64,000 nucleotides of DNA from positions 39,021 through 103,020 of the forward strand of contig NZ_MOLV01000028.1 in the NCBI RefSeq assembly GCF_001870785.1, read 5' to 3'. This DNA comes from Exiguobacterium sp. KRL4 (GTDB lineage Bacteria; Bacillota; Bacilli; Exiguobacteriales; Exiguobacteriaceae). The notes below the pieces were generated by a model that was not told where the DNA came from, did no database searches, and was given only the letters and a program-made list of their open reading frames with translations. Shown one piece after another: positions 9,132 through 18,122 of this stretch (position 1 is its first letter; the number at the start of each line of letters is the position of its first letter). A program made the translations under genes and the position numbers.

Positions 9132-11165
9132 TCATTCGATGATCTGATGGAGGAGTTCCGAGAGGTTCGTTGTCGGGCGTTCGCACTGAAAGTCTTGGCA
9201 CAGATAAGCAGTCGGCTGCGAATCGATGAGACGATAGTCCGCGATAAAGGGGGCGACTTTTAGAAGAGTTTCTTTTTTGCCGACGAGCAACGAAAGTTCC
9301 GGCAGGCGTCGTTTATGAAGGTCTGCCAAGAACGGTTCAATCGTTTCGAGTGAATCCGTCAACACGATTAATTCTTTTGGTTCTAACCAGGTCCGGACAT
9401 AGGCACTTAATAAACTCGCAAAACCGGTTGGCTGTGACTCGACTTCTAAAGCAAGTGCCGAAAAGACGTGCTGGGCACGCTCGCGATAATCCGTTCGCCC
9501 TGTCAGCTGTGACAGACGAATGAGATTCAAGACAGCGGTGCTGTTTCCAGCCGGCTTCACACCGTCATAGATATCTTTTGGGCGTACGAGCAGCGTCTCA
9601 TTCTCGACAGAAGTAAAGAAAAAGCTACCCTGCTCATCACCAAAGTCCTGAATCATTCGATCCGTCAGGCGGAGTGCTTGCTGGATGTAAACGGTCTGTT
9701 GCGTCGTTTGATGCAATTCCAGATAGGCTTCCGTCAAAAAACTGTAGTCGTCAAGAAACCCATTTCCCTGGATGTGACCTTCCCGATAACGAACGCGTAG
9801 CCGATCGTCATCCATCAGATGGGTCTCGAGGAAGGTCAAAGCGCGTAGCGCGACATCGGTGTAGTGGTGGTCATCAAACACCCGTCCTGCCTTCGCATAG
9901 GCAGAAATCATCAAAGCGTTCCAAGCTGTCAGGATTTTGTCATCTCGAAATGGACGGACGCGTTGACTGCGGACGTGGAGTAAGGTCTGTCGTTCTTGTT
10001 CGAGTTGGAACAATGTTTTCTGAACGGTACGTCCGTTATCGTCCGCAAATTGTTGAACGGATTGATCGGTCCGTCGAAAGACATTCCGGCCGTCAAAGTT
10101 CCCTTGCGGCGTAGCTTGATAAAACCGTGGGAAAAGGGCGTCTTCGCCAAGGACATCCAGGAGCTCGTCATAGGTGAACGTATAAAACGTCCCTTCACGA
10201 CCTTCGCTGTCCGCATCTTCTGCGGAGTAAAAGGCACCATCCGGAGACAACAAATCGCGTTCGATGTACGTAAACACTTCTTCCGCATACTGTTTGAAGC
10301 GTTCACGACCGGACACTTGATACGTCTCGATGCATAACGTCGCAAATAAAGCATTGTCATACAACATTTTTTCGAAGTGGGGAATGTCCCATCGTTCATC
10401 GACCGTATATCGACAAAGACCAAAACCAATCTGATCGGTAATTCCACCATCGCGCATCGCCGTCAGTGTCCGAATGACCATCTGCAAAGCCGTTTCATCT
10501 TCTGCGAACCGGTAGTAATCAAGCAGGAATGTCAGCAGTGAAGGAGATGGGAACTTCGGTGCTTCGCCAAATCCTCCATTTTGGACATCAAACTGACGCA
10601 TCGCTTGATCAAATGTGTCATGGATCAGTGTTTCATTTAATTGACCTGTTGTGTTAGCAGACGTCACATCCGTCAATGCTTGAATGATTTCGTTACCAAC
10701 ACGTTTGATTTTTTCCGGATCCGTCCGGTAATGTTCACTCAGTTGCAAGATGACCTGGCGAAAGCTGGGACGGTTGAATTGAGGTGTCTTCGGAAAATAG
10801 GTCCCGATGTAAAACGGAGTCTGATCAGGTGACAGAAAAACGCTTAGGGGCCAACCGCCTTGTCCGTTCATCAGTTGTGCTGCCGTCATGTAAATCTGAT
10901 CGATATCCGGACGTTCTTCACGATCGACTTTAATCGAGACGAAGCGCTCGTTGAGCATACGTGCCGTCTCTTCATCCTCAAAACTTTCATGCGCCAGGAC
11001 ATGGCACCAGTGGCAGGTCGAATAACCAATCGATAAGAAGATCGGTTTGTTCGTCGCTCGGGCGATGGAGAACGCTTCTTCTCCCCACGGATACCAGTCA
11101 ACCGGATTCGTAGCATGTTGAAGCAAGTACGGACTCTTTTCATGGATCAATCGGTTCGTCATCAT
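9132..11165 (-). CDS. YyaL/DUF255 thioredoxin-domain protein
   Basis: A 677-residue protein of the YyaL/SSP411 (spermatogenesis-associated protein 20-like) family: an N-terminal thioredoxin-like domain followed by an alpha/alpha-barrel glycan-enzyme-like region. The start is diagnostic ([19 protein letters not shown], then [14 protein letters not shown] with a CxxC at about residues 50-53 and [20 protein letters not shown] sequence). The barrel region carries [11 protein letters not shown] and [10 protein letters not shown]. The biochemical role of the family is not settled. There are two adjacent ATG codons at the start (11165 and 11162). No signal peptide, so probably cytoplasmic. It stands alone with its own terminator. 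Confidence 0.93.
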   Translation of the reverse strand: MMTNRLIHEKSPYLLQHATNPVDWYPWGEEAFSIARATNKPIFLSIGYSTCHWCHVLAHESFEDEETARMLNERFVSIKVDREERPDIDQIYMTAAQLMNGQGGWPLSVFLSPDQTPFYIGTYFPKTPQFNRPSFRQVILQLSEHYRTDPEKIKRVGNEIIQALTDVTSANTTGQLNETLIHDTFDQAMRQFDVQNGGFGEAPKFPSPSLLTFLLDYYRFAEDETALQMVIRTLTAMRDGGITDQIGFGLCRYTVDERWDIPHFEKMLYDNALFATLCIETYQVSGRERFKQYAEEVFTYIERDLLSPDGAFYSAEDADSEGREGTFYTFTYDELLDVLGEDALFPRFYQATPQGNFDGRNVFRRTDQSVQQFADDNGRTVQKTLFQLEQERQTLLHVRSQRVRPFRDDKILTAWNALMISAYAKAGRVFDDHHYTDVALRALTFLETHLMDDDRLRVRYREGHIQGNGFLDDYSFLTEAYLELHQTTQQTVYIQQALRLTDRMIQDFGDEQGSFFFTSVENETLLVRPKDIYDGVKPAGNSTAVLNLIRLSQLTGRTDYRERAQHVFSALALEVESQPTGFASLLSAYVRTWLEPKELIVLTDSLETIEPFLADLHKRRLPELSLLVGKKETLLKVAPFIADYRLIDSQPTAYLCQDFQCERPTTNLSELLHQIIE

Positions 11166-11291
11166 CTGTCTAAAACCTCTTTTCTTCTATAGTAATGTCG
11201 TTAGGAACAGCGTTCACTTAACGATACCGATTTTTTTAAGACGAATCAACGTAGAGCCGATTTCGTAGAAATAGATATTCCTAGAAAAAGA

Positions 11292-11321
11292 TTGACTTTA
11301 TAAAATAAAATGTGATATATT
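11292..11321 (+). promoter_or_regulatory. strong sigma-A type promoter upstream of a gene-free region
   Basis: TTGACT (11292-11297), an 18-nt A/T-rich spacer, and TATATT (11316-11321). Transcription would start near 11328. No open reading frame with a ribosome binding site follows; the next strong signal is a terminator at 11710-11731. Confidence 0.7.
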
Positions 11322-11327
11322 AAATTT

Positions 11328-11731
11328 TGTCATGAATCGGGGATGATCACTCATGTGAGAATCCATCACTAAAATACACAATTTAATAATCAGGTCAGGA
11401 TTTTTAGACCTTACTGACAAATGAGTCAGACATAAGTCATCGCTTTTATTTTGTCCTTCTTCTGTTCTTTTAGAAGAAGTTGACCCAGCAAGATAAACCT
11501 TCCATTCGATACTTTTCAGCTCATTCCGAGCGAAATTCTAAAAATCCCAGTAAATACGCAACCCAACGCGTAACTTGATTCTTGCTAAAACGCTTGATTC
11601 AGCTGGCGCGGCCAAGGAGCCGTAACAACGAAAGAGAGGTAGGGCTTTCGTCGTTTCAGGTGTTTTGATCACCTGTATCCTCGATTCTCATGACACCTAA
11701 AAAACAGACACGCTGAGAAGGCGTTTTTTTT
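11328..11731 (+). ncRNA. candidate structured non-coding RNA, ~400 nt, family not recognised
   Basis: Between yyaL (minus) and the nuclease gene (plus) lies about 400 nt with no credible ORF, bounded by a good promoter and a hairpin-plus-T8 terminator. Several helices are visible: GTCAG/CTGAC, CTTCTTCT/AGAAGAAG, CGGC/GCCG, ACGAAAG/CTTTCGT and AGGTG/CACCT. Near the 5' end CATGTGAGAATC can pair with GATTCTCATG near 11682-11691, with one bulged base, giving a long-range closing stem; AGCAAG and CTTGCT can pair inside it. I compared it by memory with RNase P, tmRNA, SRP RNA, 6S and common riboswitches and saw no diagnostic core. It could also be an attenuated leader of the nuclease gene, but 190 nt and a cre box lie between. 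Confidence 0.5.
11710..11731 (+). terminator. terminator ending the candidate ncRNA
   Basis: Short ACGC/GCGT stem (11710-11713 with 11721-11724) followed by eight T residues. The stem is only 4 bp, so strength is uncertain. Confidence 0.5.
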
Positions 11732-11799
11732 ATGTCTTTTTTAATCCTTTTAACAGACAAGAGAATTGAGATGACACGTAAAGGCGAATGATTATTTTT

Positions 11800-11813
11800 T
11801 GTAAGCGTTAACA
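11800..11813 (+). promoter_or_regulatory. perfect cre (CcpA) box upstream of the nuclease gene
   Basis: TGTAAGCGTTAACA matches the Bacillus cre consensus exactly. It lies about 110 bp upstream of the ATG at 11924, which suggests carbon catabolite control of the secreted nuclease gene. Confidence 0.7.
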
Positions 11814-11923
11814 ATTAATTCTTTTACGAATATTAGAGTATTTTTTTACATAAAACATACACTATTAGCAAATATATCTGATAATATAAAGAAGTGTCAG
11901 AAAATTCATAGGGGGTCAACATC

Positions 11924-14670
11924 ATGAAGAACGGCAGTACGTTTGGGAAGTGGGCATTGGTCGGAGCGTTAACAGCAGGAATTCTTCCACAAGCAGGAAT
12001 CACGGTCGGGGCAGAAGGCGAAGGCGTCATCTTGTCCGAGTACATAGAAGGATCGAGTACAACAAAGCGATCGAGATTTATAATGGTTCGGGGCAAATCA
12101 TTAACTTAGCCGATTATACGCTTGTTCAATATACGAATGGTGGACCAACGGAAGCAAAAATCACGCTTTCAGGGACGATTGATCCGGGCAAAACGTTTGT
12201 CATCGCGAACTCAAGTGCCAATGCAGACATTAAAGGGAAAGCACAACAAACAACAGGATCATTGAACTTTAACGGAAATGATCCGGTCGCCTTGAAAAAA
12301 GGCGATGTCGTCCTCGACATCATCGGACCGGTCGGATCAAGTACCGACTTTGCAAAAGATACGACACTTGTCCGCAAGACCAACGTGACAGCAGGATCAA
12401 AAACGTACGAGCCGTCGCAGTGGACAAGCTTACCGGTCGATACGCTGACGGACCTTGGGAAACATGCTGCTGAAGCAGGTGACATCGTCGTTGCACCAAC
12501 GGCATCACCGGTCGGAGAAGTGGAACGTGGCGATCAAGTCACGTTGACAGGTGAAGGAACAATTCACTACACGATCGACGGTTCGACACCAACGGCAGAA
12601 AGTCCGGTTTACTCAGGACCGATCACGATCAATGACGAACTGACGATTCAAGCAATCGCAATCAAAGACAGCAAATCGTCGGCCGTCTCGACATTCAAAT
12701 ACTACATTGCTCCGCCAATCACAAAAATCAGCAACATTCAAGGCGTCGCACATACGTCTCCATACGCGGATCAACTCGTGCGGACGACAGGTGTCGTCAC
12801 GTATATCGTGGATGCAAACAACTTCTACATGCAGGACCCGAACCCGGATAACAACAGTAAAACCTCAGAAGGTGTCTTGGTTTATGCGAAAAACCATGGT
12901 GCTGCAATCGGACAAACGGTCGCGACGACAGGTTACGTCAAGGAATGGTTGCTTGGCGGATACAGTGACAAATTCGATACGGATCTTGCCGTTACAGAAA
13001 TCAGTACGGTCAATCTCGTCAAGGGTGCCTTGAATACAGGATTGCCAGCAAGTATCGTTCTCGGGGAAAATGGTGTCTTGATTCCGACGCAAGTCGTCGA
13101 TAATGATTCGTTTGCTGAATTCGATCCAGCTGAAGATGCAATCGATTTATATGAAAGTGTCGAAGGCATGCGCGTCGCACTTCCGAACGCCATCGTCACT
13201 GGACCACAAGCGAACCGGACGATTCCAGTACGGACACAAACGGCGAGCAAGGACTACACGAAACGTGGAACACCGATCTTAACGGCAGATAACGTCAACC
13301 CGGAGCGCCTGTTTGTTGAAATGGGCAGCAGCTCATACCGGGCGAAATCGGGCGACCGTTTTGAAGGAACGATTGAAGGCGTCATGAGTTATAACTATTC
13401 GGCATATAAAGTACTTGCCAAAGCAGTGGATTTACCGACATTGATTACGAGTGAAGTCGATCGTCAGCCAACGAATATCGAAACAGGTGATTCACGTCTG
13501 ACAGTCGCCTCATACAATGTAGAGAACTTTGCCTCGACAGCAGATGCCGGAAAAGTTGACCGGGTTTCAGAAGGTATCGCAACATTCCTGAAAACACCGG
13601 ACATCGTCGGTTTGACAGAAATGCAAGACAATGACGGCGCGACAGACAGCGGCACAGTTGATGCCTCGAAGTCGTTCGAGACTCTGATCGCCGCAATCGA
13701 AGCGAAGACCGGTGTTCGTTATGCGTATACGGATATCGCACCGGAAGACAAAAAAGATGGCGGACAGCCGGGTGGAAACATCCGCGTCGGTTTCTTGTAC
13801 AATCCGGCACGTGTCTCACTTGCGCCAGGTGAAAAAGGGACAGCAACGGAAGCAGTCTCGGTTGAGAATGGTAAAGTGACGAAAAATCCGGGACGTATTC
13901 AACCAACGGATCCAAACTTCGCAAGTTCACGGAAACCGCTTGTCGGAGAGTTCATCTTTAAAGGTGAGTCGTATCATATCATTGCCAATCACTTTAACTC
14001 TAAAGGCGGAGACGGAGCAGACTTTGGTAAAAATCAGCCACCTGTCCGTAAAAGTGAAGTCCAACGTCATGCGATTGCCAAAATCGTGCAAGATTTCGTC
14101 AATGAACTCGAAACAGAAGTTAAAGAAGCGAACGTCGTCGTTCTTGGTGACTTAAATGACTTCCAGTTCTCAAAAACACTTGATATCCTCAAAAGCGATA
14201 ACTTATGGAACACGGTGGACGATCTTCCAAAATCAGAACGTTACTCATACGTCTATAACGGAAATGCCCAAGTGCTCGACCACATCTTGATTTCAAAAAA
14301 TCTAAAACCGTATACGTCTTCTGATATCGTTAACATCAACTCCGATTATATGGAAGCGGACGGTAGTGCGAGTGACCATGACCCGGCAATCATCTCGATT
14401 CAAGGAATGGAAAGTGCTGTTGCGGTCAACGGAAAAGCGGAAATTGGAAAATGGCGTGCCGTTCAAAAAGGAAAACATATCTTCATTGAACGTCAACTTG
14501 CTGGGAAGTGGGATAAAGCGAGTGAAACGCATGCTGATCAACAAGGGGATCTACTTGAATTACGTGTTTCCCAAGGTCGCCCGTACATCCAAGTGAAAAC
14601 GAAAAAAGGGAAAACAATCTGGCTTGAATTATCAAACGGTTATAAATTAAAAGAAACAACGAAATACTGA
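11924..14670 (+). pseudogene. secreted LTD/endonuclease-exonuclease-phosphatase protein, frameshifted near 12057
   Basis: A YhcR-like multidomain extracellular nuclease split over two frames. The first frame (ATG at 11924 after a GGGG-rich ribosome binding site) gives a signal peptide and the start of a lamin-tail domain (VILSEYIEGSS). At 12056-12058 the lamin-tail motif continues only in the -1 frame (YNKAIEIYNGSGQ) through to the stop at 14670. Restoring one base would give about 915 residues: signal peptide, lamin-tail domain, chitobiase-type beta-sandwich (HYTIDGSTPTAESPVYSGP), OB-fold-like domain, and a catalytic domain with VASYNVENF, TEMQDND, VVLGDLNDF and SDHDPAII. The ATG at 11950 in the second frame has no ribosome binding site or signal peptide. 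No slippery heptamer is seen, so a real mutation or a sequencing error is likelier than programmed frameshifting. Confidence 0.8.
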
Positions 14671-14680
14671 TAGCAAAATA

Positions 14681-14710
14681 AAAAAAGCGGACTTAATTGT
14701 CCGCTTTTTT
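14681..14710. terminator. bidirectional terminator
   Basis: AAAAAAGCGGAC / GTCCGCTTTTTT with a 6-nt loop, shared by the nuclease gene and the converging membrane-protein gene, whose stop codon falls in the loop. Confidence 0.92.
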
Positions 14711-15049
14711 GTCTGTTCGGATAAAAAGTGAGAAAAAAGACAGCAAACTGATGGAAAGAGTAAGCAGTAAAGCGAGATGTAACGGGATGGAACGGAACAT
14801 GTACATGAAGTGGATGATGATCAGAAGCAGAATAATGGCGAGACCGGGAATGAATTGTTTGCGCAATAAGTGACCGACACCCGGTACAAGAAGTTCAAAA
14901 CCAAATCGCTGACTGATATGGACTTCTTCATGGGCATTGGCGATACTGAACGAAACCGTCAGTAAGACTAAAATCATCCATCCGGAAAACAAATACTGCT
15001 GGATTGGCAGAAACGTAATCGATTCGTAAATAAAATAAAGTAGGATCAT
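14693..15049 (-). CDS. small hypothetical membrane protein
   Basis: A 118-residue protein with three or four hydrophobic segments (about residues 1-15, 22-40, 65-82 and 88-110) and a short basic C-terminus. AAGGAG sits 7-8 nt before the ATG at 15049, which supports real translation. The stop lies inside the loop of the shared terminator, an unusually tight 3' end. I recognise no family. The neighbour across the terminator is the broken nuclease; the divergent neighbour is the CAP-domain gene, with no clear functional link. Confidence 0.7.
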   Translation of the reverse strand: MILLYFIYESITFLPIQQYLFSGWMILVLLTVSFSIANAHEEVHISQRFGFELLVPGVGHLLRKQFIPGLAIILLLIIIHFMYMFRSIPLHLALLLTLSISLLSFFSLFIRTDKKADN

Positions 15050-15407
15050 GGCATACTCCTTTTGAAGTAGATATTATATAGAATTTCCTTATTTTTTCCT
15101 TACGAGTTCTAATGATAGCGAGGGTTTTCGGGAACGGCAACAACATTTAAAGGGAATAAAAATAAAAGAATGTTCACACATTTTAACAACAGGGAAAGAA
15201 TAGTTTATTTTATGTATGATAATGGTATGAGAATGTGATGAATAAAGACGTCAGACCTCTTTTACATGGAAAGTTTGAAATGTGTCAAAAGTGTGAAAGG
15301 AAATACTAAATCGTGTGATTTAACTTGAAACGATAGCTTAGACTGTTCGAACGGACTCGTTTCTTTTAAAATTAGGGAAATGAGACGAATGAGGAGGCAA
15401 AATACAC
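15050..15407. other. 358-bp divergent intergenic region
   Basis: No gene seen. It must hold the promoters of the small membrane protein (minus) and the CAP protein (plus). A TGAAAC (around 15328) followed 16 nt later by CGAA resembles an ECF-type promoter for the CAP gene but departs from the usual CGTA/CGTC. Several TATGAT/GATAAT-like -10 elements lie near 15215, without convincing -35 boxes. Confidence 0.35.
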
Positions 15408-16286
15408 ATGAAAAAGTGGTTAGTGCTCGGAGTAGCAGCGGTCGCTTTCTTTAGTTATGAGAACATACCGATGGAACAAGCAGAAGCGGACTACCCGAAA
15501 AGTGGAGGAGCGCTGATTGATCGATATACGAGTGAATATCCGGGTTACGACTGGGAAGTGAGACGGACAACAACGGAGGAGTTCGTCGCTCTGACGAAGG
15601 ACGGAAAGGATTATGGAAAGTACCGTTCGAAAAACGGTGTGACGACGCAAGGAGCCGTCTTGAACAAAGATACGGAAGCGACGCTTGCGAAAAAAGGCTG
15701 GAAAGCCGTCAAGTCGTACCGGAAAGGGAATACAAATTATTTGTTGAACCTCGATCATGCTGCGGTCTATGAAAAAAATGACCGGTACGTGACGTATTTC
15801 TTTGATCAACACGACGGTAATAAAGTCAAAGCGACACTTGCAATTCCAAAGGTTGTTGAAGCGAAAAAAAGTGGTTTCTATGGAACGGCTTCGAGTGCGT
15901 TACGGACAACGGATGAGAAATTGATGTTGCGCCTGATGAACTGGGACCGGGCAGAGTACAAACGCGGGGCACTGACTCCGTACAATGCACTGAAACCTGT
16001 CACGCGGGCACACAGTGAGAACATGGCGAAAAACAATTTCTTCTCCCATACCGATCCACAAGGACGCGATCCGTTTGATCGGATGAAGGCGAAAGGAATC
16101 CGTTTCTCGACAGCCGGAGAAAACCTGTCGATGGGCTACCCGAACGTCTTTGCGGCACACTGGGGGTTGATGAACTCAAAAGGACACCGCGACAATATCA
16201 TGAACAATGATTTTAAACAGGCAGATGTCGGTGTCGCTTTCCGGGAAAACTCGCCGTACTTCACGATTAACTTCCGGACACCGTAA
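15408..16286 (+). CDS. secreted CAP-domain (SCP-like) protein
   Basis: A 292-residue protein with an N-terminal hydrophobic export signal (about residues 3-18, then EQAEA), a CAP-associated middle region (about 40-150) and a C-terminal CAP/SCP domain (about 165-292). CAP signatures seen are RAHSENMAKNNFFSHTDPQG, AGENLSMGY and NSKGHRDNIMNNDF, with the His and Glu residues that line the CAP cavity. This is the YkwD-type family of Bacillales; the biochemical role is not settled. The start is ATG after GAGGAGGC. It is monocistronic, followed by its own terminator. Confidence 0.9.
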   Translation: MKKWLVLGVAAVAFFSYENIPMEQAEADYPKSGGALIDRYTSEYPGYDWEVRRTTTEEFVALTKDGKDYGKYRSKNGVTTQGAVLNKDTEATLAKKGWKAVKSYRKGNTNYLLNLDHAAVYEKNDRYVTYFFDQHDGNKVKATLAIPKVVEAKKSGFYGTASSALRTTDEKLMLRLMNWDRAEYKRGALTPYNALKPVTRAHSENMAKNNFFSHTDPQGRDPFDRMKAKGIRFSTAGENLSMGYPNVFAAHWGLMNSKGHRDNIMNNDFKQADVGVAFRENSPYFTINFRTP

Positions 16287-16315
16287 AGTAACACTTAAAA
16301 CTAAAGCGTATATAT

Positions 16316-16352
16316 CACCCCGATTTTGCGAAAGCAGGATTGGGGTTCTTTT
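16316..16352 (+). terminator. terminator of the CAP-protein gene
   Basis: Hairpin with ACCCC/GGGGT ends and TTTGC-GAAA-GCAGG interior, followed by TTCTTTT. Confidence 0.7.
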
Positions 16353-16355
16353 GTA

Positions 16356-16500
16356 GGTTCAATCTGTAGATGGATAACGCGCCATCTAGATTTGAATCCT
16401 ATCTTGAAAAATGAGAGCGGGCTTTTGATTGACGAAGCCTTGTCTTCTCCACTCGCTTTTCTCTGGCGAAAGACGTGACTTCTCCAGGAGTCAGCATTCA
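16356..16500. repeat. hairpin and degenerate copy of the dispersed structured repeat (copy C)
   Basis: An imperfect 18-bp hairpin (GGTTCAATCTGTAGATGG with CCATCTAGATTTGAATCC, 16356-16398) is followed at about 16440-16500 by CTCGCTTTTCTCTGGCGA and CTCCAGGAGTCAGC. These correspond to the two edges of the structured repeat at 22385-22522 and 63764-63908, with the middle missing. It sits between converging genes, like copy A. Confidence 0.45.
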
Positions 16501-16504
16501 ATGG

Positions 16505-16565
16505 AAAACCCCTGAAACCGTTCCGAATCCTTTTTGTAAGGGGAGGGAGCTGTTTCAGGGGTTTT
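16505..16565 (-). terminator. terminator of the metNIQ operon
   Basis: AAAACCCCTGAAAC (16505-16518) pairs with GTTTCAGGGGTTTT (16552-16565), with an inner CCTT/AAGG helix. It lies just after the metQ stop on the minus strand and could work in both directions. Confidence 0.8.
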
Positions 16566-16605
16566 ATATCATCTTTAGATAAATTAATCGACAAAAGGAG
16601 TTACG

Positions 16606-17421
16606 TCAGTTTGCCCACTCGGGTTTACTGAAACCTTTAAAGGACTTTTTGATGACAGCGTTAAAGTCATCTGACTCCACGACAGCCGTCAAGTCTTTCG
16701 CGAGCTGTTTCTTTTCATCTGCTGTTTTGACAGCAACTAAGTTACGGTACTGCTCGTCCATTTTCTCGAGTGCCAACGCATCAAGTAAATCGAATTTCGC
16801 AGCAAGAGCAAAGTTTCCAGGGACAGCAGAAATATCAACACTCTCGATTGCACGTGGTAACTGTGCTGCCTCCAGTGGTTTGATGACGAGTTTTTTTGGA
16901 TTCTTGACGATGTCTTTTTCAGAAACCGTCAACGGATCAGCATCCGGTTTCAACTCAATCCAGCCTTGTTCAGCGAGTAAGTTCAAGGCACGGGCTTGGT
17001 TGGTCGGATCGTTTGGTGTTGCGACTTCTGCGCCTGTCTTGACGTCATCAAGCGACTTATAGGATTTACTGTATAAGCCCATCGGTGCCGTCGGAACAGT
17101 GATCAACTCTTTAAGATCGAGGTTCTTTTCCTTCGCGAACGTCTTCAGATAGATCGAGTGTTGGAACAAGTTCGCGTCGATGTCGCCGCTGCCGAGCGCG
17201 ATGTTCGGCTGGATATAATCGCTGAATTCAACGATTTCGACTTTATAGCCTTTCTTTTCAAGACCAGGCTGAATCGCTTCTTTGACCATGTCACTGTAAG
17301 GACCGCTCGTCGCACCGATCTTGATGGATTTGGTTTCTTCTTTCGCACTGCTGTCGCCACAGCCGGCAAGAATCCCGGCTCCCAGTAATCCTGTTGCTAA
17401 AAAGGCATATCGTTTTTTCAT
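16606..17421 (-). CDS. metQ: methionine ABC transporter substrate-binding lipoprotein MetQ
   Basis: Extracytoplasmic methionine-binding lipoprotein of the NlpA/MetQ family. The N-terminus has a basic start, a hydrophobic run and the lipobox LAGC, so it should be lipid-anchored outside the membrane. Family motifs are IGATSGPYSDM, GDIDANLFQHSIYL and TPNDPTNQARAL. Two in-frame ATGs exist (17427 and 17421). The AAGGGAG at 17431-17437 is only 3 nt from the first but 9 nt from the second, so MKKRYAF is chosen. It is the last gene of metN-metI-metQ, 35 nt after metI. Confidence 0.95.
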   Translation of the reverse strand: MKKRYAFLATGLLGAGILAGCGDSSAKEETKSIKIGATSGPYSDMVKEAIQPGLEKKGYKVEIVEFSDYIQPNIALGSGDIDANLFQHSIYLKTFAKEKNLDLKELITVPTAPMGLYSKSYKSLDDVKTGAEVATPNDPTNQARALNLLAEQGWIELKPDADPLTVSEKDIVKNPKKLVIKPLEAAQLPRAIESVDISAVPGNFALAAKFDLLDALALEKMDEQYRNLVAVKTADEKKQLAKDLTAVVESDDFNAVIKKSFKGFSKPEWAN

Positions 17422-17456
17422 AGTCATTCTCTCCCTTAGTGGTCCCTATTTTGGAT

Positions 17457-18122
17457 TTAACGTTTATCAGCACGACGGGCCAGTTGATTGCCGAGTCCTT
17501 GAATACTTTGGACGATGACGACGAGCACGATGATCGTCACAATCATGACGACGTTATCGTACCGGTAATAACCAAAGCGAATGGCGAGGTCACCGACACC
17601 GCCGCCACCGACGATACCCGCCATGGCGGAGAAGCCGATCAAGCTGATCGTCGTCAACGTCACCGCTTGAATGATACCGGGAAGGGCTTCCGGTAACAGT
17701 GCACTGATGATGATCCGAGAGGGCGTTGCCCCGCAGGCTTCAGCAGCTTCGATCAATCCCGGAGAAATTTCACGGAGTGATGTCTCGACGAGTCGGGCGA
17801 GAAACGGAATGGCAGCAACGCTTAAGCTGACGGAAGCCGCCGTCGGTCCGATCGTATTATTGAGTAACAGTTGCGTCAGCGGAATCAAGGCGACGAGTAA
17901 GATAATGAACGGTAACGAACGAACGATATTGACGAAAAAGTCCATGATGCTTCGAACGAAGATGTTTTGGAAAAACAGTCCCCGATCGGTGATGAACAGA
18001 AAAATTCCGAGTGGAATCCCGATGATGAGGGCGAAACCAAGTGAAATTCCGACCATCAGGGCCGTTTCGCCTAACGCTTTGAGTAAGTCGGGTAACATCG
18101 TTTGGATCCGATCAAGCCACAT
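17457..18122 (-). CDS. metI: methionine ABC transporter permease MetI
   Basis: Inner-membrane permease subunit (221 residues) of the methionine importer. About five transmembrane helices are seen, plus the ABC-permease loop EAAEACGATPSRIIISALLP that docks onto MetN. FSAMAGIVGGGGVGDLAIRFGYYRY near the C-terminus is characteristic of MetI. The start overlaps the metN end by 11 bp, showing translational coupling, and metQ follows. Confidence 0.96.
   Translation of the reverse strand: MWLDRIQTMLPDLLKALGETALMVGISLGFALIIGIPLGIFLFITDRGLFFQNIFVRSIMDFFVNIVRSLPFIILLVALIPLTQLLLNNTIGPTAASVSLSVAAIPFLARLVETSLREISPGLIEAAEACGATPSRIIISALLPEALPGIIQAVTLTTISLIGFSAMAGIVGGGGVGDLAIRFGYYRYDNVVMIVTIIVLVVIVQSIQGLGNQLARRADKR

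Noticed and set aside
11328..11731. Assignment of this RNA to RNase P, tmRNA, SRP, T-box, or c-di-AMP/c-di-GMP riboswitch
   Set aside because: None of the diagnostic conserved cores of those families could be found by reading either strand.
12050..12064. Programmed ribosomal frameshifting in the nuclease gene
   Set aside because: No slippery heptamer, stop codon pause or clear stimulatory structure at the junction; a simple one-base deletion is sufficient.
11950..12070. ATG at 11950 as the true start of the long nuclease ORF
   Set aside because: Encodes an arginine-rich leader with no signal peptide and no ribosome site, and breaks the lamin-tail motif that the 11924 frame supplies.
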